The notes below the pieces were generated by a model, which saw nothing but the letters and a program-made list of their open reading frames with translations, did not search any database and was not told the DNA's origin. Position numbers and translations under genes: made by a program. Positions 52,667 through 62,747 of a stretch of DNA of 64,000 bases are shown in pieces; within the stretch, counting starts at the first letter, position 1, and every line of letters starts with the position of its first letter. Source of the stretch: Vibrio coralliilyticus ATCC BAA-450 (GTDB taxonomy: Bacteria > Pseudomonadota > Gammaproteobacteria > Enterobacterales > Vibrionaceae); assembly GCF_000176135.1 (NCBI RefSeq), contig NZ_ACZN01000017.1:620001-684000 (forward strand), read 5' to 3'.

Positions 52667-53780
52667 AGTTCGTAGTTTTAACCAGATTCTATCTAGAGCT
52701 AAGGTATTACTGATCTTTCTCTCTGCGATACTGATCGTCGCCAATCTTTACTTTCTTTCTGCTACTCGAGACTTAGCCCACTCTTACAGTGAACAGCAAA
52801 ACCAAGCTACGTGGTTTCTGTTTCAACTAACAAAAGAATTTTCTGAGCTGAGAGCCATCACTCCTTTAGCTGAAAAAGATGACGAGTTTTTAGATCTTAC
52901 GATACTAAAATACGAACTCACTTGGAGTCGCTTCGATCTACTAATAAACAGCCGCGAAGCCGATACATTTATTGCATTGCCCGGAGCAAAGAGCTACTTC
53001 AAAACCTTGTTTGAGCAATTTAAGAGCTTGGAGCACAAAATAGAGCGGTTACCTGAAGATCGAGGACTGGCTCACAGCCTCGCAAAAGACTTCGAATATC
53101 AATACATGTCGATGATCAACTACGTAAATACGAACTTTCGTATTAAGAGTCCGCTATACCAATCTCAAATGAAGCAAGCTCAGACAATAACACATGCGCA
53201 ATTCGTCCTGATGATGCTACTTTTTGCCTGTGTTGGTGTCGTCAGCTATATCATCCACAAGGAAGCGCTATTTCATAAGCAAGCATCCCTGACTGACTCT
53301 CTGACAGGGATTGCGAATCGCTTAGCATTCATGAGGCAACTGACTGATTACATCGAACAGAACACTGAATTCTCACTGATTTTGCTCGATCTCAACGGTT
53401 TCAAAAAAATCAATGATTCCCACGGCCATCAAGCAGGCGACCTCGCGTTGAGGATCGTCTCTGCGCGTTTGGTCGAACTAATGAGTCGTCACAATCTATC
53501 CGTATTCAGGATTGGTGGTGATGAATTCGCGGTTCTCACCAACTCAGCAGATGAAACCACCATCAAACAACTGTCGGAGTCCATCAATCGCTGCTTTGAC
53601 GACAGTATTACTATTCAGAACCAGAAGGTCTATCTTTCCACTAGTCTAGGAATTGCAACCTATCCACACGACGCTACCAGCCTTAACCAACTGATTTCCA
53701 TTGCCGATCAGAGTATGTACCAAAAGAAGTTCTCTACCAAAAGCGGTGACGGCAACGTATTTAGCCTCAAAAGACACTAG
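52650..53780 (+). CDS. Diguanylate cyclase (GGDEF), membrane-bound
   Basis: The 376-residue protein has two membrane helices (about 20-38 and 188-205) framing a periplasmic region of about 150 residues, then a GGDEF domain with the intact active site RIGGDEFAV (near residue 290). It makes c-di-GMP. It is translated from an overlap with the molybdopterin-like gene, which suggests that protein is its periplasmic partner. The two PilZ proteins in the window could be its receptors. Confidence 0.92.
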   Translation: MRNPTRVRSFNQILSRAKVLLIFLSAILIVANLYFLSATRDLAHSYSEQQNQATWFLFQLTKEFSELRAITPLAEKDDEFLDLTILKYELTWSRFDLLINSREADTFIALPGAKSYFKTLFEQFKSLEHKIERLPEDRGLAHSLAKDFEYQYMSMINYVNTNFRIKSPLYQSQMKQAQTITHAQFVLMMLLFACVGVVSYIIHKEALFHKQASLTDSLTGIANRLAFMRQLTDYIEQNTEFSLILLDLNGFKKINDSHGHQAGDLALRIVSARLVELMSRHNLSVFRIGGDEFAVLTNSADETTIKQLSESINRCFDDSITIQNQKVYLSTSLGIATYPHDATSLNQLISIADQSMYQKKFSTKSGDGNVFSLKRH

Positions 53781-53810
53781 CAATAGTCCCAACCCCGAGA
53801 CATAAAAAAG

Positions 53811-53829
53811 CCCCTCTCGAAGAGGGGCA
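53811..53829 (-). terminator. Intrinsic terminator of pstB
   Basis: GCCCCTCT / AGAGGGGC forms an 8-bp stem with a 3-nt loop, followed on the minus strand by six T. It lies about 50 bases after the pstB stop and also blocks read-through from the cyclase gene. Confidence 0.85.
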
Positions 53830-53881
53830 AAGTACCATCGCTTATTGTTATAGTGATAATGCCAGTAAAACGGTTAGGTGA

Positions 53882-54631
53882 TTAACCGAAATCACCATTT
53901 ACATATCCCTTAGTGCGGTCATCTTTTGGTTCGCTAAAGATAACCTGAGTGTCATCGTGCTCCACCAACTCTCCCATCAGGAAGAAAGCCGTACGGTCTG
54001 AGATACGACGAGCTTGCTGCATGGAGTGAGTCACGATAACAATTGTGTAGTTTTTCTTGAGTTCTTCCATCAACTCTTCAATTTTGTGTGTCGCAATTGG
54101 GTCAAGGGCAGACGTTGGTTCATCCATCAAGATGACATCTGGTTCCATCGCAATCGTACGAGCGATACACAAACGCTGCTGCTGACCACCAGAAAGACCA
54201 AATGCGTGTGATTTCAAACGATCTTTGACTTCATCCCAAAGTGCAGCACCACGTAAAGAGCGCTCGACTACGTCATCAATGTGCTTTTTATCCTTGATGC
54301 CCTGTGCACGTAACCCGTATGCCACGTTTTCGTAAATGCTCATTGGGAATGGGTTTGGCTTTTGGAAAACCATACCAACTTTGATACGCAGGTCTGCTAC
54401 ATCGATGTTGCCATAAATGTTTGTACCGTCCATATCCAACTTACCCGTAATCTTCACGCCTTCAATTAGGTCATTCATACGGTTAAGGCAACGAAGTAGT
54501 GTAGACTTACCACAGCCTGAAGGGCCGATAAGCGCTGTAACTTGGCGTACAGGAATAGGTAGGTTAATGGATTTCAGGGCTTGGTTTTCGCCGTAAAACA
54601 GATCTAGGTTTTCAATATCAAATTTGTTCAT
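53882..54631 (-). CDS. pstB: Phosphate ABC transporter ATP-binding protein PstB
   Basis: The 249-residue ATPase has Walker A GPSGCGKST (near residue 33), signature LSGGQQQR (near 147), Walker B VILMDEPTSALD and a switch histidine (VTHSMQQA). It energises uptake of phosphate through PstCA. It is the last gene in pstSCAB. There is no phoU after it. Confidence 0.96.
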   Translation of the reverse strand: MNKFDIENLDLFYGENQALKSINLPIPVRQVTALIGPSGCGKSTLLRCLNRMNDLIEGVKITGKLDMDGTNIYGNIDVADLRIKVGMVFQKPNPFPMSIYENVAYGLRAQGIKDKKHIDDVVERSLRGAALWDEVKDRLKSHAFGLSGGQQQRLCIARTIAMEPDVILMDEPTSALDPIATHKIEELMEELKKNYTIVIVTHSMQQARRISDRTAFFLMGELVEHDDTQVIFSEPKDDRTKGYVNGDFG

Positions 54632-54688
54632 GTTCTCAATCTCTTAAATCTAAAATTCGTGTTAGTGCTTAATCAGTAATGTCGCTTG

Positions 54689-55561
54689 TTAGTAGCTTGC
54701 TGTGTTGATACGACTTGCAATTAACTTAGTGATCATGTTGATAACGAGAACAACGACAATCAGCACGGTTGCTGTACCATAAGCTTGGTTCCACTCTTCA
54801 ATAGTGAACAGCTCAGTAGTCAGCTTATAAAGGTGAACGGTCAACGTACGACCTGAATCGAGAAGCGAGTCAGGAATACGTGCCACCATGCCCGCTGTCA
54901 GGAATACAGGAGCTGATTCACCAATTACACGACCAATACTTAGAATGACCGAGGTTAAGATACCTGGCATTGCACTAGGCAATATCAAACGCCAGATAGT
55001 GTAGATTTTTGAAGCGCCTAAGCCATATGAACCTTCACGATATGTCTGAGGTACAGCCATCAGCGCTTCTTCCGTTGTACGGATGATAACAGGCAGAATC
55101 AGAATACTCAGTGTTAGCGCACCCGATAAAATCGAGAAACCAAGACCAAGAATTGCCACGAAGAAAGTCATACCGAATAGACCGAAGATGATTGACGGAA
55201 TACCCGCCAATGACTCGGTACAGAATCGAATCACTTTCACCAAACGGCTACCCACTTTGGCATATTCAGTCAAATAAATTGCCGTCATGATGCCCAGTGG
55301 CGCCGCAACCGCAATCGATGCGATTACCATGTAAACCGTCGCTACAATCATTGGAAAGATACCGTGTTCTTCGCCAGTACGAGTGTAGTTGTCCGTAATG
55401 AAGTTCCAGTCTACGTGCTGTAAACCGTTCGACAAAATGTACCAGATAATCCAGAACAAAAAGCCAACCGTCAGCGCAGCGGCAGCCCAGATAAAGCCGT
55501 TAAAGATGTTGTCTTTAAACTGGCGTGCTTTTTTAAGTTTTGCGCGATCCATAATAGTCAC
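54689..55561 (-). CDS. pstA: Phosphate ABC transporter permease PstA
   Basis: The 290-residue protein has about six membrane segments and the permease coupling motif EEALMAVPQTYREGSYGLGASKI (in outline, residues about 165-188). It pairs with PstC to form the phosphate channel. It starts 13 bases after pstC. Confidence 0.95.
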   Translation of the reverse strand: MTIMDRAKLKKARQFKDNIFNGFIWAAAALTVGFLFWIIWYILSNGLQHVDWNFITDNYTRTGEEHGIFPMIVATVYMVIASIAVAAPLGIMTAIYLTEYAKVGSRLVKVIRFCTESLAGIPSIIFGLFGMTFFVAILGLGFSILSGALTLSILILPVIIRTTEEALMAVPQTYREGSYGLGASKIYTIWRLILPSAMPGILTSVILSIGRVIGESAPVFLTAGMVARIPDSLLDSGRTLTVHLYKLTTELFTIEEWNQAYGTATVLIVVVLVINMITKLIASRINTASY

Positions 55562-55573
55562 CTTTAACCCGCT

Positions 55574-56506
55574 TTACTTCGCTTTCTCGCGATTCAAATA
55601 AAGCAATGCTGCGTTAAGCATCATGATAAACACCAGTAGAACAACACCTGTTGCGTAGAGTGCATTGGCGTGAACACCGCTTGCGTAAGACATTTCAATG
55701 GCGATGTTAGCGGTTAGGGTACGAGCCGAGTCTAGTATGCCTTGTGGCATCGCAGGGGCATTACCCATTACCATGATGATTGCCATCGTCTCACCCAGAG
55801 CTCGACCGATACCGAGAATAACACCCGTCATAATGCCGGAACGTGCTGCTGGAACGAGCAACTTAAAGATGGTAAAGATTTTGGATGCGCCAAGAGCTAA
55901 AGAGCCCTCTTTGTAAGTACGAGGTACCGCGCGAATTGAGGTTTCTGAAACCGTAATAACGGTCGGAAGAATCATCACACCCAGTACAATGATACCCGCT
56001 AGAATCGTGTTACCTGCCGGAACATCAAAGACGTTCTGAATCAAAGGAACAATGATTACCAGTCCAAAGAAACCATAAACCACTGATGGAATACCTGCTA
56101 ACAACTCAACGGCTGGACGAATAACATCCGCTAAGCGCTTCGGTGCGATTTCAGCAATAAAAATCGCCGTCAGAACACCAACAGGAACGCCAACAATAAC
56201 CGCACCAAACGTCGACACGATTGAAGCAACAATCATTGTTGCAACGCCGTATAGTGCTGGCGGCAACCAGTCCTGACCAAGCACGATGCCAGTCACACCG
56301 GCTTCTTGGAAGGCTGGAATAGATTCTTTAACGATGAAATAGGCGATAACCGCCAGAGACACAATGCCAATTACAGCACTGGTAAGGAATAAGCCATGGA
56401 AAATGCGCTCTTTCCAGTCCACACGCTTTTGAGCACGTAAACCAGGCTTAGAAACTTGAGTCGCTTCAGTATTCATAAGCTTGTCACTATTTGTTGCGAT
56501 GGTCAT
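55574..56506 (-). CDS. pstC: Phosphate ABC transporter permease PstC
   Basis: The 310-residue protein has about six membrane segments, with a long N-terminal cytoplasmic tail, and the coupling motif RAVPRTYKEGSLALGASKIF (near residue 195). It forms the channel with PstA. It lies 95 bases after pstS. Confidence 0.95.
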   Translation of the reverse strand: MTIATNSDKLMNTEATQVSKPGLRAQKRVDWKERIFHGLFLTSAVIGIVSLAVIAYFIVKESIPAFQEAGVTGIVLGQDWLPPALYGVATMIVASIVSTFGAVIVGVPVGVLTAIFIAEIAPKRLADVIRPAVELLAGIPSVVYGFFGLVIIVPLIQNVFDVPAGNTILAGIIVLGVMILPTVITVSETSIRAVPRTYKEGSLALGASKIFTIFKLLVPAARSGIMTGVILGIGRALGETMAIIMVMGNAPAMPQGILDSARTLTANIAIEMSYASGVHANALYATGVVLLVFIMMLNAALLYLNREKAK

Positions 56507-56601
56507 AAAATTCTTACCGTTCTCACGAATTATGTTCGCTTGAAGTCAAGAAAAGGCTCAGCCCAAAGTGGGCTGAGCAATTAAGAAGTCTTACTAAAAA
56601 A

Positions 56602-57423
56602 TTAGTTAACTGAGATGTAGCCTTTGCTGTCTACTAGAGATTGAGCTTCGGTAGAAACCATCCAGTCTAGGAATTTCTGAGTTTCAGCAGAAGGTTGGCC
56701 GTCTTTGTAAAGAACAAGGAATGGACGAGCAACTTTGTAAGAACCGTTCTTCACATTGTCTACATTAGCTTCAACACCATCGATAGGTAGTGCGTTTACT
56801 GAGTTATCAACAGTACCTAGAGAGATGTAGCCAATTGCGTATGGGTTAGATGCAACCATAGTTTTTAGAGCACCATTACCGTTTGCAACTTGAGCACGCT
56901 GAGAGATAGCTGACACTTTTTTACCAGAGATTTTCTTCTTCAGCTTCATGATGTCTTCGAAAGCACCGCGGGTACCTGAAGCTGTGTCACGAGTGATTGC
57001 TACGATTGGCTTATCAGCACCACCAACTTCTTTCCAGTTAGTGATGTCGCCTTTGTAGATAGCTGTTACTTGTTCAGCTGTCAGTGCTTTTAGGTCGTTC
57101 TTAGGGTTAACAACTACTGCAATACCATCTAATGCAACAGTTAGCTCTTTAAGAGCTGGCTCTTTTTCAGAGTCTTTCAGGTTACGAGAAGACATACCTA
57201 GGTCAGCAGAACCGTTTTTCGCTGCTTTAACACCAGCAGATGAACCTGGGCCCTGAACTTCGATAAATACGTTCGAGTTAGTCTTCATGTATGTTTCAGA
57301 GAAAACTTCCATCAGTGGAGTTACGCTGCTAGAGCCCACTGCAGAGATAGTTTCTTTAGCAGAAACTGAAGTCACTGCCATTGCGCCTAGAAGTGCGATT
57401 GCACCGATAACTGTCTTTTTCAT
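56602..57423 (-). CDS. pstS: Phosphate-binding periplasmic protein PstS
   Basis: From the ATG at 57423 (AAGGAAATTGTG upstream) the protein is 273 residues with a signal peptide of about 22. The ligand loops VGSSSVTPLMEVF, GPGSSAGVKAA and TRDTASGTRGAFE match the PstS pattern for phosphate. It delivers phosphate to PstCAB. A frame to 57444 lacks support. Confidence 0.94.
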   Translation of the reverse strand: MKKTVIGAIALLGAMAVTSVSAKETISAVGSSSVTPLMEVFSETYMKTNSNVFIEVQGPGSSAGVKAAKNGSADLGMSSRNLKDSEKEPALKELTVALDGIAVVVNPKNDLKALTAEQVTAIYKGDITNWKEVGGADKPIVAITRDTASGTRGAFEDIMKLKKKISGKKVSAISQRAQVANGNGALKTMVASNPYAIGYISLGTVDNSVNALPIDGVEANVDNVKNGSYKVARPFLVLYKDGQPSAETQKFLDWMVSTEAQSLVDSKGYISVN

Positions 57424-57797
57424 CACAATTTCCTTAGTTGGCATTATTGCCGTTGTATTTCACTTGAACGGTGCTCACTTTAGGACTCAAATGTGACAGT
57501 TGTGTTTCACTTCGTTGAAGCCTGTATGACAGATGAGATTTGCTAGGAATTTTTGATGGGGAATTACTGACAGGTCAAACAATGGTGTAACAAGCTGTAA
57601 GATTCGACTATCGAAATACGACAATAGAGCAATAACCCTATGACTTAAAAAGAAAATGATTTTCGAATTTATTAAGGATAATTTTATAAAATCATCATTT
57701 TCCAGATTGAATTATATCTGAGACAAATTAGAATCATTCCTCCTAATTATAAAAATAACAACATACAACTCACTAACAATATAGAAGAGGACAATTC
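57424..57797. other. Divergent control region of pstS and a chemoreceptor gene
   Basis: These 374 A+T-rich bases contain the Pho-box-like repeats and both promoters. No gene is seen. Confidence 0.5.
57493..57532 (-). promoter_or_regulatory. Pho-box-like repeats upstream of pstS
   Basis: On the minus strand CTGTCAT (57532-57526) and CTGTCAC (57499-57493) are 33 bases apart, three times the 11-bp PhoB repeat. The positions between them at 11-bp steps are weaker matches. This fits PhoB activation of pstSCAB under low phosphate. Confidence 0.45.
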
Positions 57798-59441
57798 ATG
57801 CGCCAATTACTTAGTGGGCTTTCCATTAAGCTCCAGGTAGTGGTTCCTGTCATATTCACATTGCTACTACTAGTGGTCGGGATAAGTTACAGCACAACCA
57901 GTCTTAAAAATGCTTTCAATCAAGTTACCGTCTCAACAGAAAACCTCGTTAATCATAAAGATGAACTGACTCAGATCATCGATAACACTTATGGCATGCG
58001 AATCAAAGCCATCTACAGCCTTTTTCGCGCTGAAGATGTAAAGCAGCTGGCGACACATTTGCAAAGCAAACAGCAGGCAAACCGTCAGTTACTCCAGTCT
58101 CTCAGTACAGTAGAAGGCTTGGAGCAAGAAATTGCTGATATGAACACCGCTATCGACCATTACGTGAACTACTCCATCAATGTGATGATCCCTTTGCTCA
58201 AGGTGCGCCACGGCAGCGACAACCCACCAGCAGGGTTTGAGGCAAAATATGATCGCGCGGCAGGCGACTATCGCACTGCAGGCAACCAAATGGTTCAGGC
58301 AATCGATAGGCTATCGAAAAAGCTCAACACATTGGCGCTTGATGAAGTGCATGCTAACGAGGCCATCCACTCCAATGTGATGAACAGCGGTATTGTCGGT
58401 CTTTTATTGGTTCTGTCTGCAGCGCTAGCCATCAGCTGGATGCTGGCGGGTATCATAGTGACACCGATTAAGAAATTACAGCAAGCAATGAAAGAGCTCG
58501 CACAGGGCAACTTGTTGGTTTCCGTAAAAGAAGAAGGCAACAATGAAATCTCAGCCCTATCTCGCGATTTCAATAGCACAGTGGGACAGCTACAGAATAC
58601 GGTCGACTCACTGGTTCGAATCAGTGTTGATGTTGCATCCGCTTCCACTGAATTAGCAGCAGTCATGACTCAGTCAAGCACCAACTCTGATCAAGAGAAA
58701 AATGAAGTCGAGCAAGTCGCCTCCGCGATTAATCAAATGGAAAGCACCGCCACGGAAGTCACTCAGAATGCTAACAGCGCAGATTCCGCTTCCATTAATG
58801 CGGATAAACTGGCGCGAGAAAGCTTAGAAACATTTGAACAAAATACCCGCGCCAGTGAAAAGATGGCTCAGCATCTTTCTCAAGCCGCTGGGGTGGTTAA
58901 CTCGTTAAAAGAGCAGTCGGAGCAAATTGGCAAGGTCATTGAAGTGATAGAAAGCATATCAGAGCAAACCAACTTACTCGCACTGAATGCCGCGATTGAA
59001 GCGGCTCGCGCAGGGGAAAGCGGGCGTGGTTTTGCCGTTGTTGCAGATGAAGTAAGAATGCTTGCAGCTCGAACTCAGGAGTCGACAAAAGAGATTCAGG
59101 TGATCATTGAAGATCTTCAGCGCCAGTCTGGTGTTGCAAATGACAGCATGAACTCAAGCCTTGAAATGATCGAACAAAACCAAACTCAAGCGGCCAAAGT
59201 GAGTGAGGCACTCGGTCACATCAGTGCATCAATTTCAGAATTGACTAGCATCAACGCTCAGGTCGCCGTCGCGTCTGAGGAACAAGGCCAAGTCACATCC
59301 GACGTCAATAACAACCTAAGTAACATCTATGAACTGGTGAGCCAAAACGTAACTGGGATTACCCAAGCCGCTGCAGCCAGTCATGAGTTGTCTACTCTGG
59401 CTGAAAAACAAAAACAGCAGCTAGGCTTTTTTAAAGTTTAG
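57798..59441 (+). CDS. Methyl-accepting chemotaxis protein
   Basis: The 547-residue protein has a membrane helix at about residues 13-33, a helical periplasmic domain to about 190, a second membrane helix at about 197-220, a HAMP domain (TPIKKLQQAMKELAQGNL) and a signalling domain with tip QTNLLALNAAIEAARAGESG. The start follows GAAGAGGACAATTC. The ligand is unknown; it is divergent from pstS. Confidence 0.92.
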   Translation: MRQLLSGLSIKLQVVVPVIFTLLLLVVGISYSTTSLKNAFNQVTVSTENLVNHKDELTQIIDNTYGMRIKAIYSLFRAEDVKQLATHLQSKQQANRQLLQSLSTVEGLEQEIADMNTAIDHYVNYSINVMIPLLKVRHGSDNPPAGFEAKYDRAAGDYRTAGNQMVQAIDRLSKKLNTLALDEVHANEAIHSNVMNSGIVGLLLVLSAALAISWMLAGIIVTPIKKLQQAMKELAQGNLLVSVKEEGNNEISALSRDFNSTVGQLQNTVDSLVRISVDVASASTELAAVMTQSSTNSDQEKNEVEQVASAINQMESTATEVTQNANSADSASINADKLARESLETFEQNTRASEKMAQHLSQAAGVVNSLKEQSEQIGKVIEVIESISEQTNLLALNAAIEAARAGESGRGFAVVADEVRMLAARTQESTKEIQVIIEDLQRQSGVANDSMNSSLEMIEQNQTQAAKVSEALGHISASISELTSINAQVAVASEEQGQVTSDVNNNLSNIYELVSQNVTGITQAAAASHELSTLAEKQKQQLGFFKV

Positions 59442-59450
59442 AATAACAAG

Positions 59451-59475
59451 CGCCGACCCAAGGGTCGGCGTTTTT
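59451..59475 (+). terminator. Intrinsic terminator of the chemoreceptor gene
   Basis: CGCCGACCC / GGGTCGGCG is a 9-bp stem followed by five T. Confidence 0.9.
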
Positions 59476-59501
59476 ACCTCACTAAATACCACTAGCAAAG
59501 T

Positions 59502-59525
59502 AAAAAAGGCCAGCATTCGCTGACC
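59502..59525 (-). terminator. Hairpin after the SDR gene
   Basis: On the minus strand GGTCAGC / GCTGGCC (one mismatch) with a 4-nt loop is followed by six T. Confidence 0.65.
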
Positions 59526-59545
59526 TAATTAAAATCATAAAGTGA

Positions 59546-60265
59546 TTATGGCTGTTGCTTAGTTGGCGCTAGCGCAATCTCACGAATACACACGTTTTGA
59601 GGTTGGCTGTAAGCAAACTCGACCGCACGAGCTACATCATCTGCTGCCAATACACCACCCATGTCCACTTTCCAGTCGTCGTAGCCATCTTTGATTTCCT
59701 GAGAAGTCGTGTGAGACAACAGTTCAGTCTCTACCGCACCCGGAGCAATCGTTGTTACACGTACGTTTGACGCAGCCACTTCTTCACGTACATTTTCAGA
59801 GATGGCGTGAACGGCAAATTTAGTACCGCAGTATGCTGCATGATTAGGGAAGGTTTTCTTACCCGCGATAGAGCTGACATTGATAATCGTGCCGCTGTTT
59901 CGCTCCATCATAGGTGCCAATACAGATTGCATACCGTTCAGTAGACCAAGTACGTTGACATCAAACATGCGTTTCCATTCAGTCGCGTCTTGAGTATCAA
60001 TCTGACCTAACAACATAACGCCAGCGTTGTTTACTAGGCCATCAACCGGGCCAAATTGCGCCTCTGCTTTTGCAATCGCTGCTTCAAATGAGGCTTTGTC
60101 TGTCACATCCACTTTTTCACATAAAGTGTTTGGCAGATCTAGTGCTTCAAGACGCTCAACACGACGAGCAAGCAGAAGCAGAGGATGACCTTCGTTGCTT
60201 AGACGACGAGCAATTGCTTCACCAATACCAGAACTTGCACCTGTGATTACGATTAGTTTTTTCAT
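59546..60265 (-). CDS. Short-chain dehydrogenase/reductase (SDR)
   Basis: The 239-residue protein has the NAD(P)-binding motif TGASSGIG (residues 8-15), the NNAG motif (near 80), the catalytic Ser (INVSSIAG) and YCGTK (near 145). It reduces or oxidises an alcohol/carbonyl. It is divergent from a LysR gene that probably controls it. Confidence 0.92.
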   Translation of the reverse strand: MKKLIVITGASSGIGEAIARRLSNEGHPLLLLARRVERLEALDLPNTLCEKVDVTDKASFEAAIAKAEAQFGPVDGLVNNAGVMLLGQIDTQDATEWKRMFDVNVLGLLNGMQSVLAPMMERNSGTIINVSSIAGKKTFPNHAAYCGTKFAVHAISENVREEVAASNVRVTTIAPGAVETELLSHTTSQEIKDGYDDWKVDMGGVLAADDVARAVEFAYSQPQNVCIREIALAPTKQQP

Positions 60266-60419
60266 CTTTATTTCCTCTGTAGTTGTTCAGTAGCAGCTCT
60301 GTTTCGCTGCGATGGAGGTATATTACGTAAATCGTTTTTGTTGATATATATCACTCTAGTTGAAACACTGTTGCTGTAGTGCAACAATAAATAGAATTAG
60401 ATTTGATTGGATATCTACT

Positions 60420-61325
60420 GTGCTCAACCAGATTAATCTCGCTGACATCCGCTCTTTTGTCCTCATCGCACAATTGGGGAACTTTACTAAAGCTGCAGAA
60501 GCGCTGGATGTGTCGCGCTCTCACGTATCACGCCAGATAAGCAGCCTTGAAAATCAAATGGGCGTGACATTACTGATCCGAACCACCCGCACGCTCAAGC
60601 TCACTGAAGCAGGGAAAGCCTTTTACCAGCAATGTGAGAAAGCACTACACAATATTGATCAGGCGTTATTAGCGGCAGTGGATGACGTAGAAAAGGTACA
60701 AGGCGAAATAAAGATCAATTGCGTGGGCGGCTATCTCGGGGAGGATCTAATTGCTCAAATTGCGACGGAGTTTATGCATGTGCACCCCGATGTCAGCATC
60801 AATCTAGACTTCAGCAGTCATCGAGTGGATTTGATTGAAGATGACTTCGATATTGCCTTTCGCATGGGCAAACTTGAAGACTCAGGATTCGTCGCCCGAA
60901 AGCTGCTTGATATCAAAATGGGCACTCTAGCCAGCCCTAGCTACCTAAAACGATATGGTCAACCTAATCACCCTAAAGAGCTCACTCAGCATCATTGCTT
61001 AACTGGCTCAGTCAAAAGGTGGAGCTTTGAGAGTAAAGCGGATCCGCAACACTACGATGTGTTAGTCAATGGCCACATGCAGTGCAAAAATGGCCGTGTG
61101 TTGGTAAAAGGCGCGCTCAATGGCAACGGCATCATACGTGTGCCGATGATTTACTGTGAAGAAGAATTAGCACAAGGAGAACTGGTCGAAGTATTTGACC
61201 ACTGGGGAATTCCGAGCGTCGATTTTTCGGCCATCTATCATAAAGATCGTTTTCAGCCTAAGCGGCTACGAGAGTTCATCAGCTTTGTGAAGCACTACTT
61301 CGATACTCGCTTAGCGGATAAATAG
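60420..61325 (+). CDS. LysR family transcriptional regulator
   Basis: The frame from the GTG at 60420 gives 301 residues with the usual LysR start (LNQINLADIRSFVLIAQLGN), a helix-turn-helix (FTKAAEALDVSRSHVSRQI) and a substrate-binding domain. An upstream TTG at 60360 adds 20 residues with no family match. It is divergent from the SDR gene and its 3' end overlaps the convergent aldehyde dehydrogenase by 15 bases. Confidence 0.85.
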   Translation: MLNQINLADIRSFVLIAQLGNFTKAAEALDVSRSHVSRQISSLENQMGVTLLIRTTRTLKLTEAGKAFYQQCEKALHNIDQALLAAVDDVEKVQGEIKINCVGGYLGEDLIAQIATEFMHVHPDVSINLDFSSHRVDLIEDDFDIAFRMGKLEDSGFVARKLLDIKMGTLASPSYLKRYGQPNHPKELTQHHCLTGSVKRWSFESKADPQHYDVLVNGHMQCKNGRVLVKGALNGNGIIRVPMIYCEEELAQGELVEVFDHWGIPSVDFSAIYHKDRFQPKRLREFISFVKHYFDTRLADK

Positions 61326-62747
61326 TCGGCCTAAGACTTTTTCCGCCAAGTTCCTAAAGCGCAAAAGAATTCGGCTCCTTGGCAGCCAAGCTGGGGAGCT
61401 TAAAACGGTTTTTGCTTTAGAGAAAGTCTGAAAACCTTCGAAGCCATGATAATGACCAATACCAGACTCCCCTATCCCGCCAAACGGTGCATCTTCAGCC
61501 GCCACATGTAACAGAGTATCGTTAATCGCAACACCGCCACTGTGGGTCTGCTCGATGATTTGTCTCTGCAGGATGCGATCTGTCGACATCAGATATAAAG
61601 CCAGCGGTCGTGGTTTAACGTTAATGTAATTGAGCGCCTCATTCAGATGACGATAGCCAATCACGGGTAGCAGTGGGCCGAATATCTCTTCCTGCATCAC
61701 CTGCATATTTTCTGTAACCCCCGTAATCAAATGCGGCAGCATCTGACGCCCATCCAACATCACGTCCTCAATGGTATAAATGCCGGCACCATGGTCTTTT
61801 GCGTCCGCTAACATCGCGTGAAGGCGGTCATACTGCCGTTCGTTGATGATGTGGGTTACCGTTGGCGCTTTATCGCCTTCTATATACAGTGCCTTATAAC
61901 GTTTCAGATACAGGTTGATGAATAACAGCTCTTTTCCTTGGGGCAGCAGAACATAGTCTGGTGCAACACAAATTTGCCCGGCATTGACTGATTTGCCAAG
62001 TAACACGGCATCAACCGCTGCGCGAAGATCAATGTCATTATCAATCACGACAGGTGATTTACCGCCGAGCTCCAACGTCACAGGGGTAAGGTTTTTCGCC
62101 GCAGCCTGAGCGACTAGCCTCCCTACTGGCGTCGACCCCGTAAAGATAAGATGATCAAAGGGGAGCTGAGAAAAATAGCTGGCGATATCCGCTTCGCCCT
62201 CAATTGGGTAAATGTGTCGGTCTAAGCAAGACAAGATCTGGCTGAGTACCTGATTGGTATGATGGGTATGCTCACTCAGCTTAACCATGACTCGGTTTCC
62301 CGCCGCAATCGCCGTCACGATAGGTGCAATGCTCAGCACTATTGGAAAGTTCCAAGGGACAATAACTCCGACCACACCTAGCGGTTGATACTCGACTGTG
62401 ATTGAAGAAGGAGACAGCAACAAGCCCGCTTTACGTCGACTTGGTTTCATCCACTTTTTTAGATACTTGATGGTGTAATTGATGTGAGAGACCGCGGGTA
62501 GGATATCGCAAATCATGCTGTCGAAGCGGCTGCGTGCACCATAGTCCTTTTGCAGAGCCTCAACCAACTCTTCCTTGTGTTCAAGTAAAGCTTGCTTGAG
62601 GATCTTTAGCCTTTTCATCCGAACGTTATAGCCAGAATATGGCTCACTTAAATAAAAAGCCCGGACTTCAGCATAGAGATGAAGTAACTCTTGCTGCGTT
62701 CTGATGTGTTCTTTTTGCCAACGATTAAGATCTACGACGCCTTCCAT
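61311..62747 (-). CDS. Aldehyde dehydrogenase (coniferyl-aldehyde type)
   Basis: The 478-residue protein has the ALDH fold with PWNFPIVLSIAP (near residue 129), FTGSTPVGR (near 203), catalytic Glu (TLELGGKSPVV, near 228) and catalytic Cys (NAGQICVAPDY, near 260). The C-terminal hydrophobic/basic tail is like the membrane-associated coniferyl/fatty aldehyde dehydrogenases. It oxidises an aldehyde with NAD(P). Confidence 0.9.
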   Translation of the reverse strand: MEGVVDLNRWQKEHIRTQQELLHLYAEVRAFYLSEPYSGYNVRMKRLKILKQALLEHKEELVEALQKDYGARSRFDSMICDILPAVSHINYTIKYLKKWMKPSRRKAGLLLSPSSITVEYQPLGVVGVIVPWNFPIVLSIAPIVTAIAAGNRVMVKLSEHTHHTNQVLSQILSCLDRHIYPIEGEADIASYFSQLPFDHLIFTGSTPVGRLVAQAAAKNLTPVTLELGGKSPVVIDNDIDLRAAVDAVLLGKSVNAGQICVAPDYVLLPQGKELLFINLYLKRYKALYIEGDKAPTVTHIINERQYDRLHAMLADAKDHGAGIYTIEDVMLDGRQMLPHLITGVTENMQVMQEEIFGPLLPVIGYRHLNEALNYINVKPRPLALYLMSTDRILQRQIIEQTHSGGVAINDTLLHVAAEDAPFGGIGESGIGHYHGFEGFQTFSKAKTVLSSPAWLPRSRILLRFRNLAEKVLGRLFIR

